Shown here: positions 7,541 through 15,764 of the stretch, in pieces
Numbering within the stretch: the first letter of the stretch is position 1
Layout: every line of letters starts with the position of its first letter
Source of the DNA: UBA7703 sp034933205
Lineage (GTDB): Bacteria > Bacillota > Clostridia > Christensenellales > CAG-138
Reading direction: 5' to 3'
NCBI GenBank assembly: GCA_034933205.1
Contig: JAYFNY010000001.1
Span: forward strand, 62,001-126,000
DNA: 64,000 nucleotides
Made by a program: the position numbers and the translations under genes
The notes under the pieces: generated by a model
The model's input: only the letters and a program-made list of their open reading frames with translations
Database searches by the model: none
What the model was told of the DNA's origin: nothing

Positions 7541-9541
7541 ATGGCAGAATATTACGATTTGATCATCGGCGTCGATCTGGGACACTGCGAAACGACGGCC
7601 GACACCCTGAAAGGTGTGGGGGCCTCCGGTGCAAAGACGATCTCGCTGGATCTGGACGAGAATAAGAACCGGGAATGTCCAACGGTTATCCTATACGCGC
7701 CGGATCGGGTTTTCATCGGCCGGGCGGCGGGCGGGAAGCCGGGTTCGATCGCCTACTTCAAAGCGCAGCCAAGCCTCTGGGACAAGTCCATCTCCGGCCA
7801 TACCAGGAAGGATATGATGAGCGACTTCCTCGGCGAGCTCATGAACCAGATGCGTCGCTATAATCCCGATCTGTTTCAGTCGGCGGATAAAATTCTGCTG
7901 CTGGTGGGCTGTCCTACCTCGAAAAGCTGGCTTCAGCCGCCGGAGCGGAAGCAAGCGTATGAGCGGCTGATCCAAAGGGCCACAAAGACAACCTGTGTTC
8001 GGGTCGTGCCGGAGTCGAGAGCCGCGCTGTTTACAGCGTTTCAAATGCTGACGCTGGCGGAGAGCACACAGGCGGTGGAAACCAAAAAGATTCAGACGAT
8101 TAACGGCGCCGTGGTCTTTGATTTCGGTTCGTCGACGGCCGACTTCACCTATATGCAGCTGGGAAAGTATCTGATCGAGCGCAGCTGGACGCTGGGCGCT
8201 TCCGAAATTGAAAAGGGAATGCTCAAGGAGATCCTTGCTGAAAACGGGTTAAGCATTGCGAACGTGCATCCGCAGGAGATCGGAGCCCTTACCTACCGGA
8301 TGCGCGAACAGAAGGAAAAATACTATTCCGACGGCGGCGGAGACCCCTATATCATTCAGATTTCGAAACTGGACGAGAACGGCGATCCGATCGTGACCGA
8401 GAAAAACGGAAAACAAGTGACCGCGAAGACTTCGATCAGCTATGTTCTGGACGACGAGATGATGGAACGCGTGCTGAACAACACGGTCTTCGAGGTTTCG
8501 GAGGACGACGTCAGCCTCGGCAAGAACAGCTGGCCGCAGCACTGCGAGCGGTTTTTCACCGCGATGAAGCAGCTGCTCGAAGCGCGCAATCTGCCTTATG
8601 AGAACATCATCCTTACGGGCGGCGCAAGCCGGATGGCGTTTATTCGGGAGCTCTGCGAGTCGGTATTCGGGAAAAAGGTGTTCGTCGAAGCAAATCCCTC
8701 GCACAGCGTCTCGAAAGGTCTCTGCTTCCTGGCGAACGCCGAACAGAAGATGGACGAGATCTACAGCAACAGCTACGCCCGCGTGATTCATGAGGCGGAC
8801 TCCGCGTTTGAATCGATGCTGACGCAGGTTGCGAAGGATATGTCCGACGAAGTGTTTGCGACCATTGTCACCGCGTTGACCGAACTTTCCAAAGGCGGCG
8901 ACACGACGGTCGGCGAGATCAAGGAGAAAATTGAAACGGCAATCCAGAAGGACTTGAGCGAGGACGTGGTATCCCAAAAGGTGAAAACCGCATATGTCGA
9001 TTGGATCGGCCAGTGCAAGACCATTATCATCGGCGCGGCGAACGATGCGACGACCCAGATTTTTCCGGATCCGATTGCCGCGAACTGCTTCCGGCTGCCG
9101 AACGAAGTGAACCTGCTCCAGATCGACAAGGTCATGCTTAATTTGGAGAAGGTGTTTCAGATGGACGGCGCCGAGCTGGCCAGCACCGTTTTGAATGTGG
9201 TTGCGTCGATCATTGAAAGCGTTCTGGTCATCATTGCGACGTGTATCAATGTTCTTCTTGGCATTGCCACATTAGTGGCATGTGAGATTTTCAAAGACAA
9301 GTTAATGGAAAATAAGAAAAGGAAAATCAGCTTGGATACGCTGAAAAAGATAATCGCAAAGTTTGCGCAGAAAAACACCGATGAACAAAAAGATCTGACG
9401 AACAAAATTCGTGATCGGCTGCGCAAGGCGTTCCAGGCGGAGCTGGGCGAGGGCAACGAGAAGATAAAAGAAATCCTCGGCCGCTCGGTGCAGTCGGCGC
9501 TGGATATCGTCGCCCTGCGCGAATTCGAGCACTGCGACTGA
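7541..9541 (+). CDS. Hsp70/actin-fold ATPase with a C-terminal membrane segment
   Basis: This 666-residue protein shows the actin/Hsp70 ATPase signatures: phosphate-1 loop IGVDLGHCETTA near residue 9, phosphate-2 loop VVFDFGSSTADF near 190 and adenosine loop ILTGGASRM near 355. The region that would be the Hsp70 substrate-binding beta domain is not recognisable. Instead the C-terminus contains a long helical region, a hydrophobic stretch at about 549-583 (VLNVVASIIESVLVIIATC), then a charged helical tail. This suggests a membrane-tethered DnaK-like or MreB-like ATPase rather than a housekeeping chaperone. It sits between the coiled-coil gene and the AAA+ module; GGGAGGATGG precedes its ATG. 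Confidence 0.75.
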   Translation: MAEYYDLIIGVDLGHCETTADTLKGVGASGAKTISLDLDENKNRECPTVILYAPDRVFIGRAAGGKPGSIAYFKAQPSLWDKSISGHTRKDMMSDFLGELMNQMRRYNPDLFQSADKILLLVGCPTSKSWLQPPERKQAYERLIQRATKTTCVRVVPESRAALFTAFQMLTLAESTQAVETKKIQTINGAVVFDFGSSTADFTYMQLGKYLIERSWTLGASEIEKGMLKEILAENGLSIANVHPQEIGALTYRMREQKEKYYSDGGGDPYIIQISKLDENGDPIVTEKNGKQVTAKTSISYVLDDEMMERVLNNTVFEVSEDDVSLGKNSWPQHCERFFTAMKQLLEARNLPYENIILTGGASRMAFIRELCESVFGKKVFVEANPSHSVSKGLCFLANAEQKMDEIYSNSYARVIHEADSAFESMLTQVAKDMSDEVFATIVTALTELSKGGDTTVGEIKEKIETAIQKDLSEDVVSQKVKTAYVDWIGQCKTIIIGAANDATTQIFPDPIAANCFRLPNEVNLLQIDKVMLNLEKVFQMDGAELASTVLNVVASIIESVLVIIATCINVLLGIATLVACEIFKDKLMENKKRKISLDTLKKIIAKFAQKNTDEQKDLTNKIRDRLRKAFQAELGEGNEKIKEILGRSVQSALDIVALREFEHCD

Positions 9542-9679
9542 CGGACCAGGCGGGATATCCGCCGGCATGCTTGCGTTCCGCGCGGCATCCGCTCGGAGAA
9601 AACGGTTTAGGGAAGACGTTTTAAAACAGTTAAAAAACAGGTTAAAAACGGTTAATGACAGAAAACGGGAGGGCCGCAC
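9542..9679. other. Intergenic spacer with GTTAAAAAAC short repeats
   Basis: Between the Hsp70-like gene and the next gene the sequence 9617-9657 repeats a GTTAAAAAAC-like word three to four times. No terminator with a clear U-tract is present, so read-through into the next gene is likely. Confidence 0.5.
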
Positions 9680-10837
9680 ATGGCTCCGCTTCACATGAGG
9701 GGAAGGCAGATCAACAGTATTTGCCGGTTCTACGAGTATTTTTCGCTGGAGGAGATATTGACGCAGCGCGAAGCGTTCTCCGCATTTGCCAGGGCACAGC
9801 TTCGCCTCGGGGAAGAGGACTGCTATTTCGCCGAAATGTTCCGCCGCGCCGCCCTGGAAACGCCTCTGCCGGAAAGCGATTTCGCGGACGACTACTGGGA
9901 CAATCCGCTGCAACTGGGCGAAGAGAAAAGCGGTCAGGCGTTCGAGCCGGCAGCATTTTCCATTTCGGACGAAAAGCGGGCGCTCACACACACGGTCTAC
10001 GAACGGGTTGCCGCCGCGCAGCGGGAACGTTCGGAGAAACGGCGGCTCTATTTCCTTGTTGCGTCCGCACTGCTGCTGGGGCCGGCCCAGACAAACGGGA
10101 TTGCATTTGAGGCGGAAACGCTTTTTCGGCTGCTGGACGGCGTCGACCGGAGTCCGAAGGAAAACGAACCGGCCGAGAGGACGGTTGCGATTGCGGATCA
10201 GACGGAAGTTGTTCTGACGACGGGGAAAACCGTTTACTGGCTGGAAACCTTTCAACAGACGAAGCTGGGCGAAGGCCAAATCATCTCCAATTTGCGCGTT
10301 ACGGCGAAATTTGGGCCTGCCGCCGGCAAGTATTCCCGCGCAATTCTGCGGCTGCGCGGCGGGCAATCCAACGTGACTGCAACAGAGTTTCAGCTGCAGG
10401 CGGGGGAACACCTGGATTTTCTCTGCGCGGACGGTTGCGTCATCAAGCCGCTGCCCACGAAAGCGGAGGCGGGCGGGCGGTCGCTGACGAGGCCGGATCT
10501 GTCGAAGGACGATCTGGTCTATCGTTCCCAGGATGGAACCGCGCGAAAGCTGTCCGCCGCAAGCACCTGCGGAGTCACCGCGTTTTGCGTCGAGCCGGAT
10601 GCGGACGGATATCTTTTGATTCTCGGCCAGCGACTGGATGCGAGCCACTTCTCCTGCTACCATAGTTATCCGCAGCTCCAGCAACTGGAGCACCGCAGCG
10701 TTGTGGACGTGATGCTGCATGAAGAAGATTTTCTTGTGCTGCAAAACAACGGCCGCGTATTCTCCAGCCGCCCGGAATGGGATTCGCTTCGAAACGTGGC
10801 GGCGCTGGAAGACGTGATTGGCAAAAAGAGAATGTGA
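9680..10837 (+). CDS. Protein of unknown family, possible beta-rich C-terminal half
   Basis: This 385-residue protein begins at an ATG preceded by CGGGAGGG. Residues 1-150 are helical and acidic and contain a moderately hydrophobic helix (RRLYFLVASALLLG). The remainder alternates short beta-like strands with turns, for example VAIADQTEVVLTTGKTVYWL, YLLILGQRLDASHF and DFLVLQNNGRVFSS, reminiscent of a sensor or propeller-like fold. I see no catalytic motif and no family. It is followed after 12 bp by the AAA+ ATPase gene, so the two are probably co-translated and may form a complex. Confidence 0.6.
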   Translation: MAPLHMRGRQINSICRFYEYFSLEEILTQREAFSAFARAQLRLGEEDCYFAEMFRRAALETPLPESDFADDYWDNPLQLGEEKSGQAFEPAAFSISDEKRALTHTVYERVAAAQRERSEKRRLYFLVASALLLGPAQTNGIAFEAETLFRLLDGVDRSPKENEPAERTVAIADQTEVVLTTGKTVYWLETFQQTKLGEGQIISNLRVTAKFGPAAGKYSRAILRLRGGQSNVTATEFQLQAGEHLDFLCADGCVIKPLPTKAEAGGRSLTRPDLSKDDLVYRSQDGTARKLSAASTCGVTAFCVEPDADGYLLILGQRLDASHFSCYHSYPQLQQLEHRSVVDVMLHEEDFLVLQNNGRVFSSRPEWDSLRNVAALEDVIGKKRM

Positions 10838-10849
10838 GGGAATCCGACG

Positions 10850-12754
10850 ATGAGCTGCAGCGAAACGGTCTATGAAAAACTCTTGCGGCAATGCGAAGTT
10901 GCATTCGCGGCCAAAACGCCGATTCTTTATATCCGTACAAGCGAGATGGAAGTGATCGACTGGCTGACAGGTTGCGGGAAATTGGTTACGCCATTGGTTT
11001 GGAGTGCCAACCGCAGCACGGGCGTCTACCGGTATGTTCCGTATCAAGCGGGCGACCCGATCGATACCATTGCAAACCTGCACAGGCGGCTGCCGCAGCC
11101 GAGCTACGAGATGGAATCGCCGTGGAAATGGCAGGACGGGAAAAGCACCGCGTATCCCGTTCCGCAACTGACGATCGCGCGCGCGCCAAAGGACACGGAC
11201 AGCAATTATGAGGGCCTGACGCGATATGTCGAAGAATACCTGCGCGATATCAACGACAGCAGCGCATTGCGCTGCAGCGCGCTGATTCTCTTTGGCGAGA
11301 CAAACGAGCTTCCGCAGCACCTGGCGCAGTATACGGAGTTTATCGATCTGGAACTGCCGGATCGCAACGAGATCTACGATTTGATTCAGCAGAAAATGGC
11401 GGCGTTCGGTATTGCGCCGTTTGAAGACGAGCGGGATCAGCTCAACCTCGCGGCGTCACTGCTCGGGTTTAGCCGCGCACAGGTTTCGCGTTTGCTGGGG
11501 CGGCTGCTGCTGGCCGACGAAGTGGACGGTGTTATGCCGATCTATCACGACGGGGTTACGCAGCAAACGATTCGCAGCGCGAAGGAACAAATGCTCAAGC
11601 GCGGGAACGTGCTCGAGCTGATTCGCCCACAGGCGGATGAAAACGAAATCGGCGGCATGTCGCGCCTGATCGGCTGGCTTGACGAGCAGCGGGAATACCT
11701 GCTTAACGCCGAGACGTTTCGGAGAAGCTTTGGCGGACGAAGCCCGAAGGGCGTTCTGGTCTGTGGCATCCCTGGCTGCGGAAAATCGCTGGCCGCGGAG
11801 ATGCTCGGTAAAAAACTGGGAATCCCGTTGATTCGGATGGACGTTGGACGGCTTATGGACAAGTATATCGGCGAGTCGGAGCACAACATGCTCAACGCGC
11901 TGAAACTTGTGGAAACGATGTCCCCCTGCATCCTCTGGATCGACGAGCTGGATAAAGGGTTCAGCGGCGCGGCATCCGGCGATCAGGGGGATTCGGGCTC
12001 GTTTAAGCGGATGTTCGGTTCGCTTTTAACCTGGATGCAGCAGAACGAGAAGCCCTGCTTTATCTATGCGACCGCGAACAACCTCTTCGGCATGCCGAAG
12101 GAGTTCTTCCGAAGCGGGCGGTTTGACGCGCTGTTCTCCATGTATATGCCGACGTTTCGGGAATGCGTGGACATCCTGCGCAAGCGCATGGAGAAGGCGG
12201 CCGGCGTCGTGCGAACGGAAGAGGAGCGGGAGCTCTTCAGCGAGGCCTGCTATCGGGATTCTGCGCTGGAGATCATCGTCGATTCGTTCTGCGCTTCTCC
12301 GGATGGAAAGAAATCCGCGCGGTTCGTAACCGGAGCCGATCTGCAGAAGATCGTCAATACGGCGCTTGGGGATCTGTTCCGCGCGGGAATGGCGAAAGGA
12401 ATGCAACCGGAACCAATCGGCCCGGAAAAATGGGCCCTGGCGGTTTCGGCGGCGCTGAAAAAATCCACAGTGTATGGAGACGGGCCGGAAAACATCGACA
12501 GCATCGCCGTGACCTATATCCGTCTGCTTCGAAAGAGCTTCACTTCTTCGTCCGCAGATGTTCTGTTTGCGACGGACGATTACCGGGTGATCTGCGACGA
12601 GAGCGGAAACGTGACGAGCGTTTCGATTCAGAAGCGGGATGAATCGTCGCTTTCCAATGAATATGACAGGCAGATGTATCTTGCGCTCTATGCGCGCATG
12701 ACGCAGCTTGCGCCGGAGATCGAGAAGCTGGAACGCAGGCGGCTGATGATGTAA
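10850..12754 (+). CDS. Ycf46-like AAA+ ATPase
   Basis: This 634-residue protein has a C-terminal AAA+ module of the FtsH/p97 type: Walker A GIPGCGKS near residue 305, Walker B CILWIDELD near 361, sensor-1 YATANN and an arginine-finger region FFRSGRFDALF. The N-terminal 280 residues look like a degenerate AAA-like domain beginning with a TPILYIRTSE segment, as in the Ycf46 family. There is no HExxH protease motif, so it is an unfoldase or remodeler without its own peptidase. The membrane-anchored HExxH protein encoded downstream at 13097 could provide peptidase function; that pairing is inference from neighbourhood. Confidence 0.75.
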   Translation: MSCSETVYEKLLRQCEVAFAAKTPILYIRTSEMEVIDWLTGCGKLVTPLVWSANRSTGVYRYVPYQAGDPIDTIANLHRRLPQPSYEMESPWKWQDGKSTAYPVPQLTIARAPKDTDSNYEGLTRYVEEYLRDINDSSALRCSALILFGETNELPQHLAQYTEFIDLELPDRNEIYDLIQQKMAAFGIAPFEDERDQLNLAASLLGFSRAQVSRLLGRLLLADEVDGVMPIYHDGVTQQTIRSAKEQMLKRGNVLELIRPQADENEIGGMSRLIGWLDEQREYLLNAETFRRSFGGRSPKGVLVCGIPGCGKSLAAEMLGKKLGIPLIRMDVGRLMDKYIGESEHNMLNALKLVETMSPCILWIDELDKGFSGAASGDQGDSGSFKRMFGSLLTWMQQNEKPCFIYATANNLFGMPKEFFRSGRFDALFSMYMPTFRECVDILRKRMEKAAGVVRTEEERELFSEACYRDSALEIIVDSFCASPDGKKSARFVTGADLQKIVNTALGDLFRAGMAKGMQPEPIGPEKWALAVSAALKKSTVYGDGPENIDSIAVTYIRLLRKSFTSSSADVLFATDDYRVICDESGNVTSVSIQKRDESSLSNEYDRQMYLALYARMTQLAPEIEKLERRRLMM

Positions 12755-12861
12755 GGGAACGCTTCGGCAGATTTGTCCGTTTGAACGGCTTAATCTCGAA
12801 CACGACGGGGCACGTAAAACGTCTGCTGTTTTTGAGAACGCAACAAGAGGGGGTGGCCGTG

Positions 12862-13038
12862 ATGGATGCGATGAAAGCGGGGAAATTGATTCGAGTGGAA
12901 GAGGCGCTCAATCGCAGGGAGGCCGAACGCCGATGGGTACGCAGCGCGACAGAAGGGAAGGCTCCGTGCGAACCATGTAAAAAGCGATTGGTTCCAAAAA
13001 CAAAGGCCCCTGTCTCTTTGGGGGAAGAACGCTCGTAA
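12862..13038 (+). CDS. 58-residue protein related to the N-terminus of the XRE-like protein
   Basis: The ATG at 12862 follows AGAGGGGG at a spacing of 8. The peptide is very basic and Cys-containing (CEPCKKR). Its N-terminus, KLIRVEEALNRREAERR, resembles IWQIEEALNRKNRS near the start of the protein encoded at 4722. Frames upstream could extend it, but none has a better ribosome binding site. It could be a truncated paralog or a small partner. Function is unknown, and coding status rests on the ribosome binding site and this similarity. Confidence 0.45.
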   Translation: MDAMKAGKLIRVEEALNRREAERRWVRSATEGKAPCEPCKKRLVPKTKAPVSLGEERS

Positions 13039-13096
13039 TAGGACCGGGATACAGCGGCACGAATAAAAAATTCAGGATGGATATGAGGATGGTAAA

Positions 13097-13741
13097 ATGA
13101 GTGTACTCGTATACGTTGCTCTCGCCGTGGCGGCTGCTATCACCGCGGCGGTCGATTGGTTTATCCGGGGGAATGTGCACACCAATAACCGGCCGGTTGG
13201 CCGCGGAAAGCTGATTGACCCTGCAATTCTAAGCGAGCAGGATCATCAGATCGCGCAGCAAACGGGGGAGGCGATCCGACAGTGCTTCGGCGGGCAGCTG
13301 GCCGAACAGATTCCACACATGAGCGCTCAGCAGCGGGTGGACGCGACCAAGCAGCTGATCGAGCAGCTCACCACGCTCTACCACATTTCAATCACTTCGG
13401 TGAACCTGGTCAAAATGCCGGAAAACGAATGCGGCGGCTACAACCCGGAGACGGGCGCCATTACGCTCAACAGTATTTATCTGATGACAAACAACATCGC
13501 CTGCGTCAAAGAATTTCTGGATACGATTGTGCATGAGCTGCGGCATGCGACGCAATTCAGCATTCTGGAAGGAAACGATTTCTGGCAGACCTCGGCGGAA
13601 ACCAAAGTAAATTGGTTTCACAACATCGTACCTATGTCGAACTACATAAAGCCGGAACGGAACTTCAGACAGTATGTCATGCAGCCGGTGGAACGCGATG
13701 CTTTCTCCTTTGCCTACTATTCGCTGAAAGAGGTGCAATAA
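13097..13741 (+). CDS. Membrane-anchored HExxH zinc metallopeptidase-like protein
   Basis: This 214-residue protein opens with one hydrophobic helix (about residues 4-24) that should anchor it in the membrane. A domain follows with the zinc-peptidase motif VHELRHATQF (His146, Glu147, His150). A Glu or His about 20-45 residues further on (for example in the AETKVNWFH segment) could supply the third ligand. Short, single-domain minimal peptidases of this kind are known in Firmicutes, but I cannot assign a named family. The gene lies between the 58-residue gene and the 165-residue gene, separated from the latter by one base, so it belongs to the Hsp70/AAA+ locus. Actual proteolysis is untested. 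Confidence 0.65.
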   Translation: MSVLVYVALAVAAAITAAVDWFIRGNVHTNNRPVGRGKLIDPAILSEQDHQIAQQTGEAIRQCFGGQLAEQIPHMSAQQRVDATKQLIEQLTTLYHISITSVNLVKMPENECGGYNPETGAITLNSIYLMTNNIACVKEFLDTIVHELRHATQFSILEGNDFWQTSAETKVNWFHNIVPMSNYIKPERNFRQYVMQPVERDAFSFAYYSLKEVQ

Positions 13742-13742
13742 C

Positions 13743-14240
13743 ATGAAGCTCGATACGCTTCGAGTCGCAATTCAGTATTTTCCGATTAAGTCGGATCTGA
13801 TGAAGCAATATTCCTACACGGCGCAAGAAGCCGCCAAAACGATAACCGACCTGCGCGCCATGCATCCGGAACTGCTGCATTCGTTCATTCTCTGGTTTCG
13901 TGTGGAGCAGGGTTCCGATGCGGAAAAAGCCCTGCTAAACTCGATATCGGCTGGCGGCGTATCGCTCGACGAAATCATGAAGCGGTTCGGTCTTGATCCG
14001 TACGCGGGATTTCTGGCGCTCGACTGGATTCTTGAAGATCCCGACGCGGCGCTCTACGCCATGCAAAAACCGCTCGCGAGGCTTGAAATCTCCCGGAAAA
14101 TGGAAGATCGCCTCCGCGAGATCGCCCAAAAACGCGGGATCGACCTTGACAAAGACGAAAGTGTTCCGGAGGATACGAGTGATCTCGTCGATCCCGTTGC
14201 GGATGGAAAAACGGAAGACGGATTTCGGCACGCCGATTGA
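13743..14240 (+). CDS. Protein of unknown family, last gene of the Hsp70/AAA+ locus
   Basis: The 165-residue product is soluble and helical with an acidic C-terminal tail. Notable segments are SYTAQEAAKTITDLRAMHPEL and LARLEISRKMEDRLREIAQK. Its ATG lies one base after the stop codon of the metallopeptidase gene, inside an overlapping ribosome binding region (GAGGTG), so the two are translated together. No motif identifies an enzymatic function. A rho-independent terminator follows 50 bp downstream and closes the transcription unit. Confidence 0.6.
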   Translation: MKLDTLRVAIQYFPIKSDLMKQYSYTAQEAAKTITDLRAMHPELLHSFILWFRVEQGSDAEKALLNSISAGGVSLDEIMKRFGLDPYAGFLALDWILEDPDAALYAMQKPLARLEISRKMEDRLREIAQKRGIDLDKDESVPEDTSDLVDPVADGKTEDGFRHAD

Positions 14241-14289
14241 GTTTCCGGCAAGAGCCGGGGCAAACCGTCTGCCGAATGCTTTGCCGAGC

Positions 14290-14311
14290 GGGCCTTCGGG
14301 CCCCTTTTCTT
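14290..14311 (+). terminator. Rho-independent terminator of the Hsp70/AAA+ locus
   Basis: GGGCC and GGCCC form a 5-bp stem around a TTCG-type loop, followed by CTTTTCTT. It lies 50 bp after the last gene of the locus and just before the oppositely oriented tRNA terminator. Confidence 0.7.
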
Positions 14312-14318
14312 AACGTAA

Positions 14319-14350
14319 AAAACAAAGAGCCCATCCGACGATGGACTCTT
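14319..14350 (-). terminator. Terminator of the tRNA-Val transcript
   Basis: On the minus strand AAGAGTCCATC pairs with GATGGGCTCTT (one G-U pair) around GTCG, followed by TGTTTTTT. It begins 8 nt past the 3' end of the tRNA gene. Confidence 0.8.
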
Positions 14351-14357
14351 GCTTTTT

Positions 14358-14434
14358 TGGTGGGGATGGAGGGGCTCGAACCCGCGACCTCTTCGATGTG
14401 AACGAAGCGCTCTGACCAGCTGGGCTACATCCCC
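14358..14434 (-). tRNA. tRNA-Val (CAC anticodon), CCA encoded
   Basis: The minus strand folds into a standard cloverleaf: acceptor arm GGGGATG paired with CATCCCC, anticodon stem CTTCG/CGAAG with loop TTCACAT (anticodon CAC, valine), and T-loop TTCGAGC. The discriminator A and CCA are encoded. The T stem has one C-U mismatch. Its 3' end points toward the Hsp70/AAA+ locus. Confidence 0.95.
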
Positions 14435-14591
14435 GAGCAGGAATTATTGTATCGTATTGAGCGGCGGATGGCAAGTCCCATTTTCTGCAAACGGACAATT
14501 TTCGTGCCGTGCTCGTTCATAAAACCCGCGTGGCAAGCCCCCGATCCCGTATGATACAATATGGTTATACGAAAAAAAACAGGAGGGCGTT

Positions 14592-14792
14592 ATGGCAAAG
14601 GACGAGCGCTTTATTCGAATTTATGCAAAAGGAATTGCCGCGACCAACGAGATTTGGGTGGACCGAGAGACCGGCGTCAACTATCTCTATCATTCGGCCG
14701 GATATTCCGGGGGATTGACCCCCTTGCTGGACGCAAACGGAAACCCCATCGTTACGGATTCCTACACGCTCGAACACGATTACGGCCGATAA
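14592..14792 (+). CDS. Small conserved protein, DUF6440-like
   Basis: The product is 66 residues and starts at an ATG with AACAGGAGGGCG upstream. The pattern EIWVDRETGVNYLYHSAGYS followed by GGLTPLLDANGNPI is typical of small Firmicutes proteins assigned to DUF6440; the function of that family is not known. It lacks a signal peptide, membrane segments and cysteines. It is monocistronic: the next genes run in the opposite direction and end close to its stop. Assignment to the DUF number is from memory of the motif and should be taken as likely rather than certain. Confidence 0.7.
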   Translation: MAKDERFIRIYAKGIAATNEIWVDRETGVNYLYHSAGYSGGLTPLLDANGNPIVTDSYTLEHDYGR

Positions 14793-14831
14793 AGCCGCGC
14801 GGTGCGGAAATCGGCGGCGGAAAAGTTTGGT

Positions 14832-15149
14832 TTACTCCTCTTCGCGCACCATTTCGAGCCGGAAGACGACCGGGCGGACGCCGTCCGTACAGCAGCGAAT
14901 GCGCGTGCCGCCGTCGCGGTACCAGGTGTTTTGATCCCCTCCGGCTGCGAGCGTACAGACGGCGCTGTAAAGGCCGATCCATGCCCACGGGCATAATCCA
15001 TCCGGCTTTTCGGCGCCGCCTTCATAAAGATAGGAATCCCCGACGGCGTGAAGCGGGCACGGGCCGGCGTCCAATCCTTCGCTGAGATACTGCTGCGCAA
15101 GATCGGGGTAAAACTCCCGCTTCAGCACGGTAATCCTGACGCGGCTCAT
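14832..15149 (-). CDS. TIGR04076 family protein
   Basis: This 105-residue protein shows the features of the TIGR04076 family: a short N-terminal strand (RVRITVLK), GPCPLHAVGDSYL, then CPWAWIGLYSAVCTLAAGG and a C-terminal TRIRCCTDGVRPVVFRLE. Conserved cysteines and a tryptophan suggest a small metal or cofactor-binding fold. The biochemical role of this family is not established. The start codon overlaps the stop codon of the upstream yjbQ-like gene by four bases (ATGA), and GGGAGGG precedes it, so the two genes form an operon. Confidence 0.8.
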   Translation of the reverse strand: MSRVRITVLKREFYPDLAQQYLSEGLDAGPCPLHAVGDSYLYEGGAEKPDGLCPWAWIGLYSAVCTLAAGGDQNTWYRDGGTRIRCCTDGVRPVVFRLEMVREEE

Positions 15150-15547
15150 GCGTTCCCTCCCTGAACCGAAATGCAGACCCGCCGGGTACGCGGCCCGTCG
15201 AATTCGCAGAAGTATACGCCCTGCCAGATCCCGAGCAGCGGTTTTCCATCGTGAACGATGAGCGTAACGCCGCAGCCGATCACGCTGGCTTTCAGATGCG
15301 CGGCGCTGTTGCCTTCGACATGGCGAAACTCCGGCCGGTCGGGATACGTTTGATCGAGCGCAAACACAAGGTCCGTCACCACGTCCGGATCGGTGTTTTC
15401 GTTTACGGTGATGCCGGCGGTGGTGTGCGGGCAGTGCACGTGGCATAGGCCTTCGAGCACGCCGCTTTCCCGGATCGCATCCCGCACCTGAGGGGTAATA
15501 TTGATCCAATTCTCCCGAGAAGTGCGCAGGGTGAATTCGCGCAGCAT
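15146..15547 (-). CDS. YjbQ/UPF0047 family protein
   Basis: The 133-residue product matches the YjbQ family (secondary thiamine-phosphate synthase enzyme family): the conserved HCPHTTAGITVNENTDPDV motif, HVEGNSAAHLKASVIG and LGIWQGVYFCEFDGPR are all present. Family members have weak thiamine-phosphate synthase activity in complementation tests; the true substrate remains uncertain. Length is normal for the family. It is the first gene of a two-gene operon with the TIGR04076 gene, and a minus-strand promoter with an extended -10 lies just upstream at 15579-15587. Confidence 0.85.
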   Translation of the reverse strand: MLREFTLRTSRENWINITPQVRDAIRESGVLEGLCHVHCPHTTAGITVNENTDPDVVTDLVFALDQTYPDRPEFRHVEGNSAAHLKASVIGCGVTLIVHDGKPLLGIWQGVYFCEFDGPRTRRVCISVQGGNA

Positions 15548-15578
15548 TTCGCGATTCCTCCATTTGACCTTTTCGGCT

Positions 15579-15587
15579 ATTATACCA
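15579..15587 (-). promoter_or_regulatory. Extended -10 promoter of the yjbQ-like operon
   Basis: On the minus strand TGGTATAAT (TG-N-TATAAT) lies about 32-40 nt upstream of the yjbQ-like start codon. No good -35 is present, which suits an extended -10 promoter. Confidence 0.55.
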
Positions 15588-15598
15588 TAGGATCACTT

Positions 15599-15731
15599 TT
15601 TTCATCGGGTGATTTACGAAATGCGCTGCTGCTGATATCGAAGAAATAACACATAGAAAAGCATTTCCAGGTGTCTCAAAGCGAGATGTCTCTTTTCATC
15701 GGGAGATTTACGAAATGCGCCGCTGCTGATA
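15599..15731. repeat. Direct repeat of a 39-bp promoter segment, 94 bp apart
   Basis: TTTTCATCGGG, GATTTACGAAATGCG and CGCTGCTGATA occur at 15599-15637 and again at 15693-15731, with only two differences. The similarity continues weakly into ATAACAxxxAGAAAAG. The second copy contains the working promoter of the DUF1003 gene. Confidence 0.85.
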
Positions 15732-15735
15732 CAAT
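15707..15735 (+). promoter_or_regulatory. Sigma-A promoter of the DUF1003 gene
   Basis: TTTACG at 15707-15712 and TACAAT at 15730-15735 are separated by 17 bp. The upstream duplicate keeps the -35 but its -10 reads TATCGA, so it is probably inactive. Confidence 0.6.
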
Positions 15736-15764
15736 AGGCATAACAGAAAAAAGAGGTGTTTACA

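Noticed and set aside
9302..11320. Long antisense open frame opposite the Hsp70-like and AAA+ genes
   Set aside because: Its Arg-rich product mirrors the codon bias of the real plus-strand genes, it has no ribosome binding site or domain, and the plus strand encodes recognisable ATPases.
14358..14434. Attachment site of an integrative island at the tRNA-Val 3' end
   Set aside because: I found no second copy of the tRNA 3' end and no integrase in the window, so I kept it only as a weak finding.
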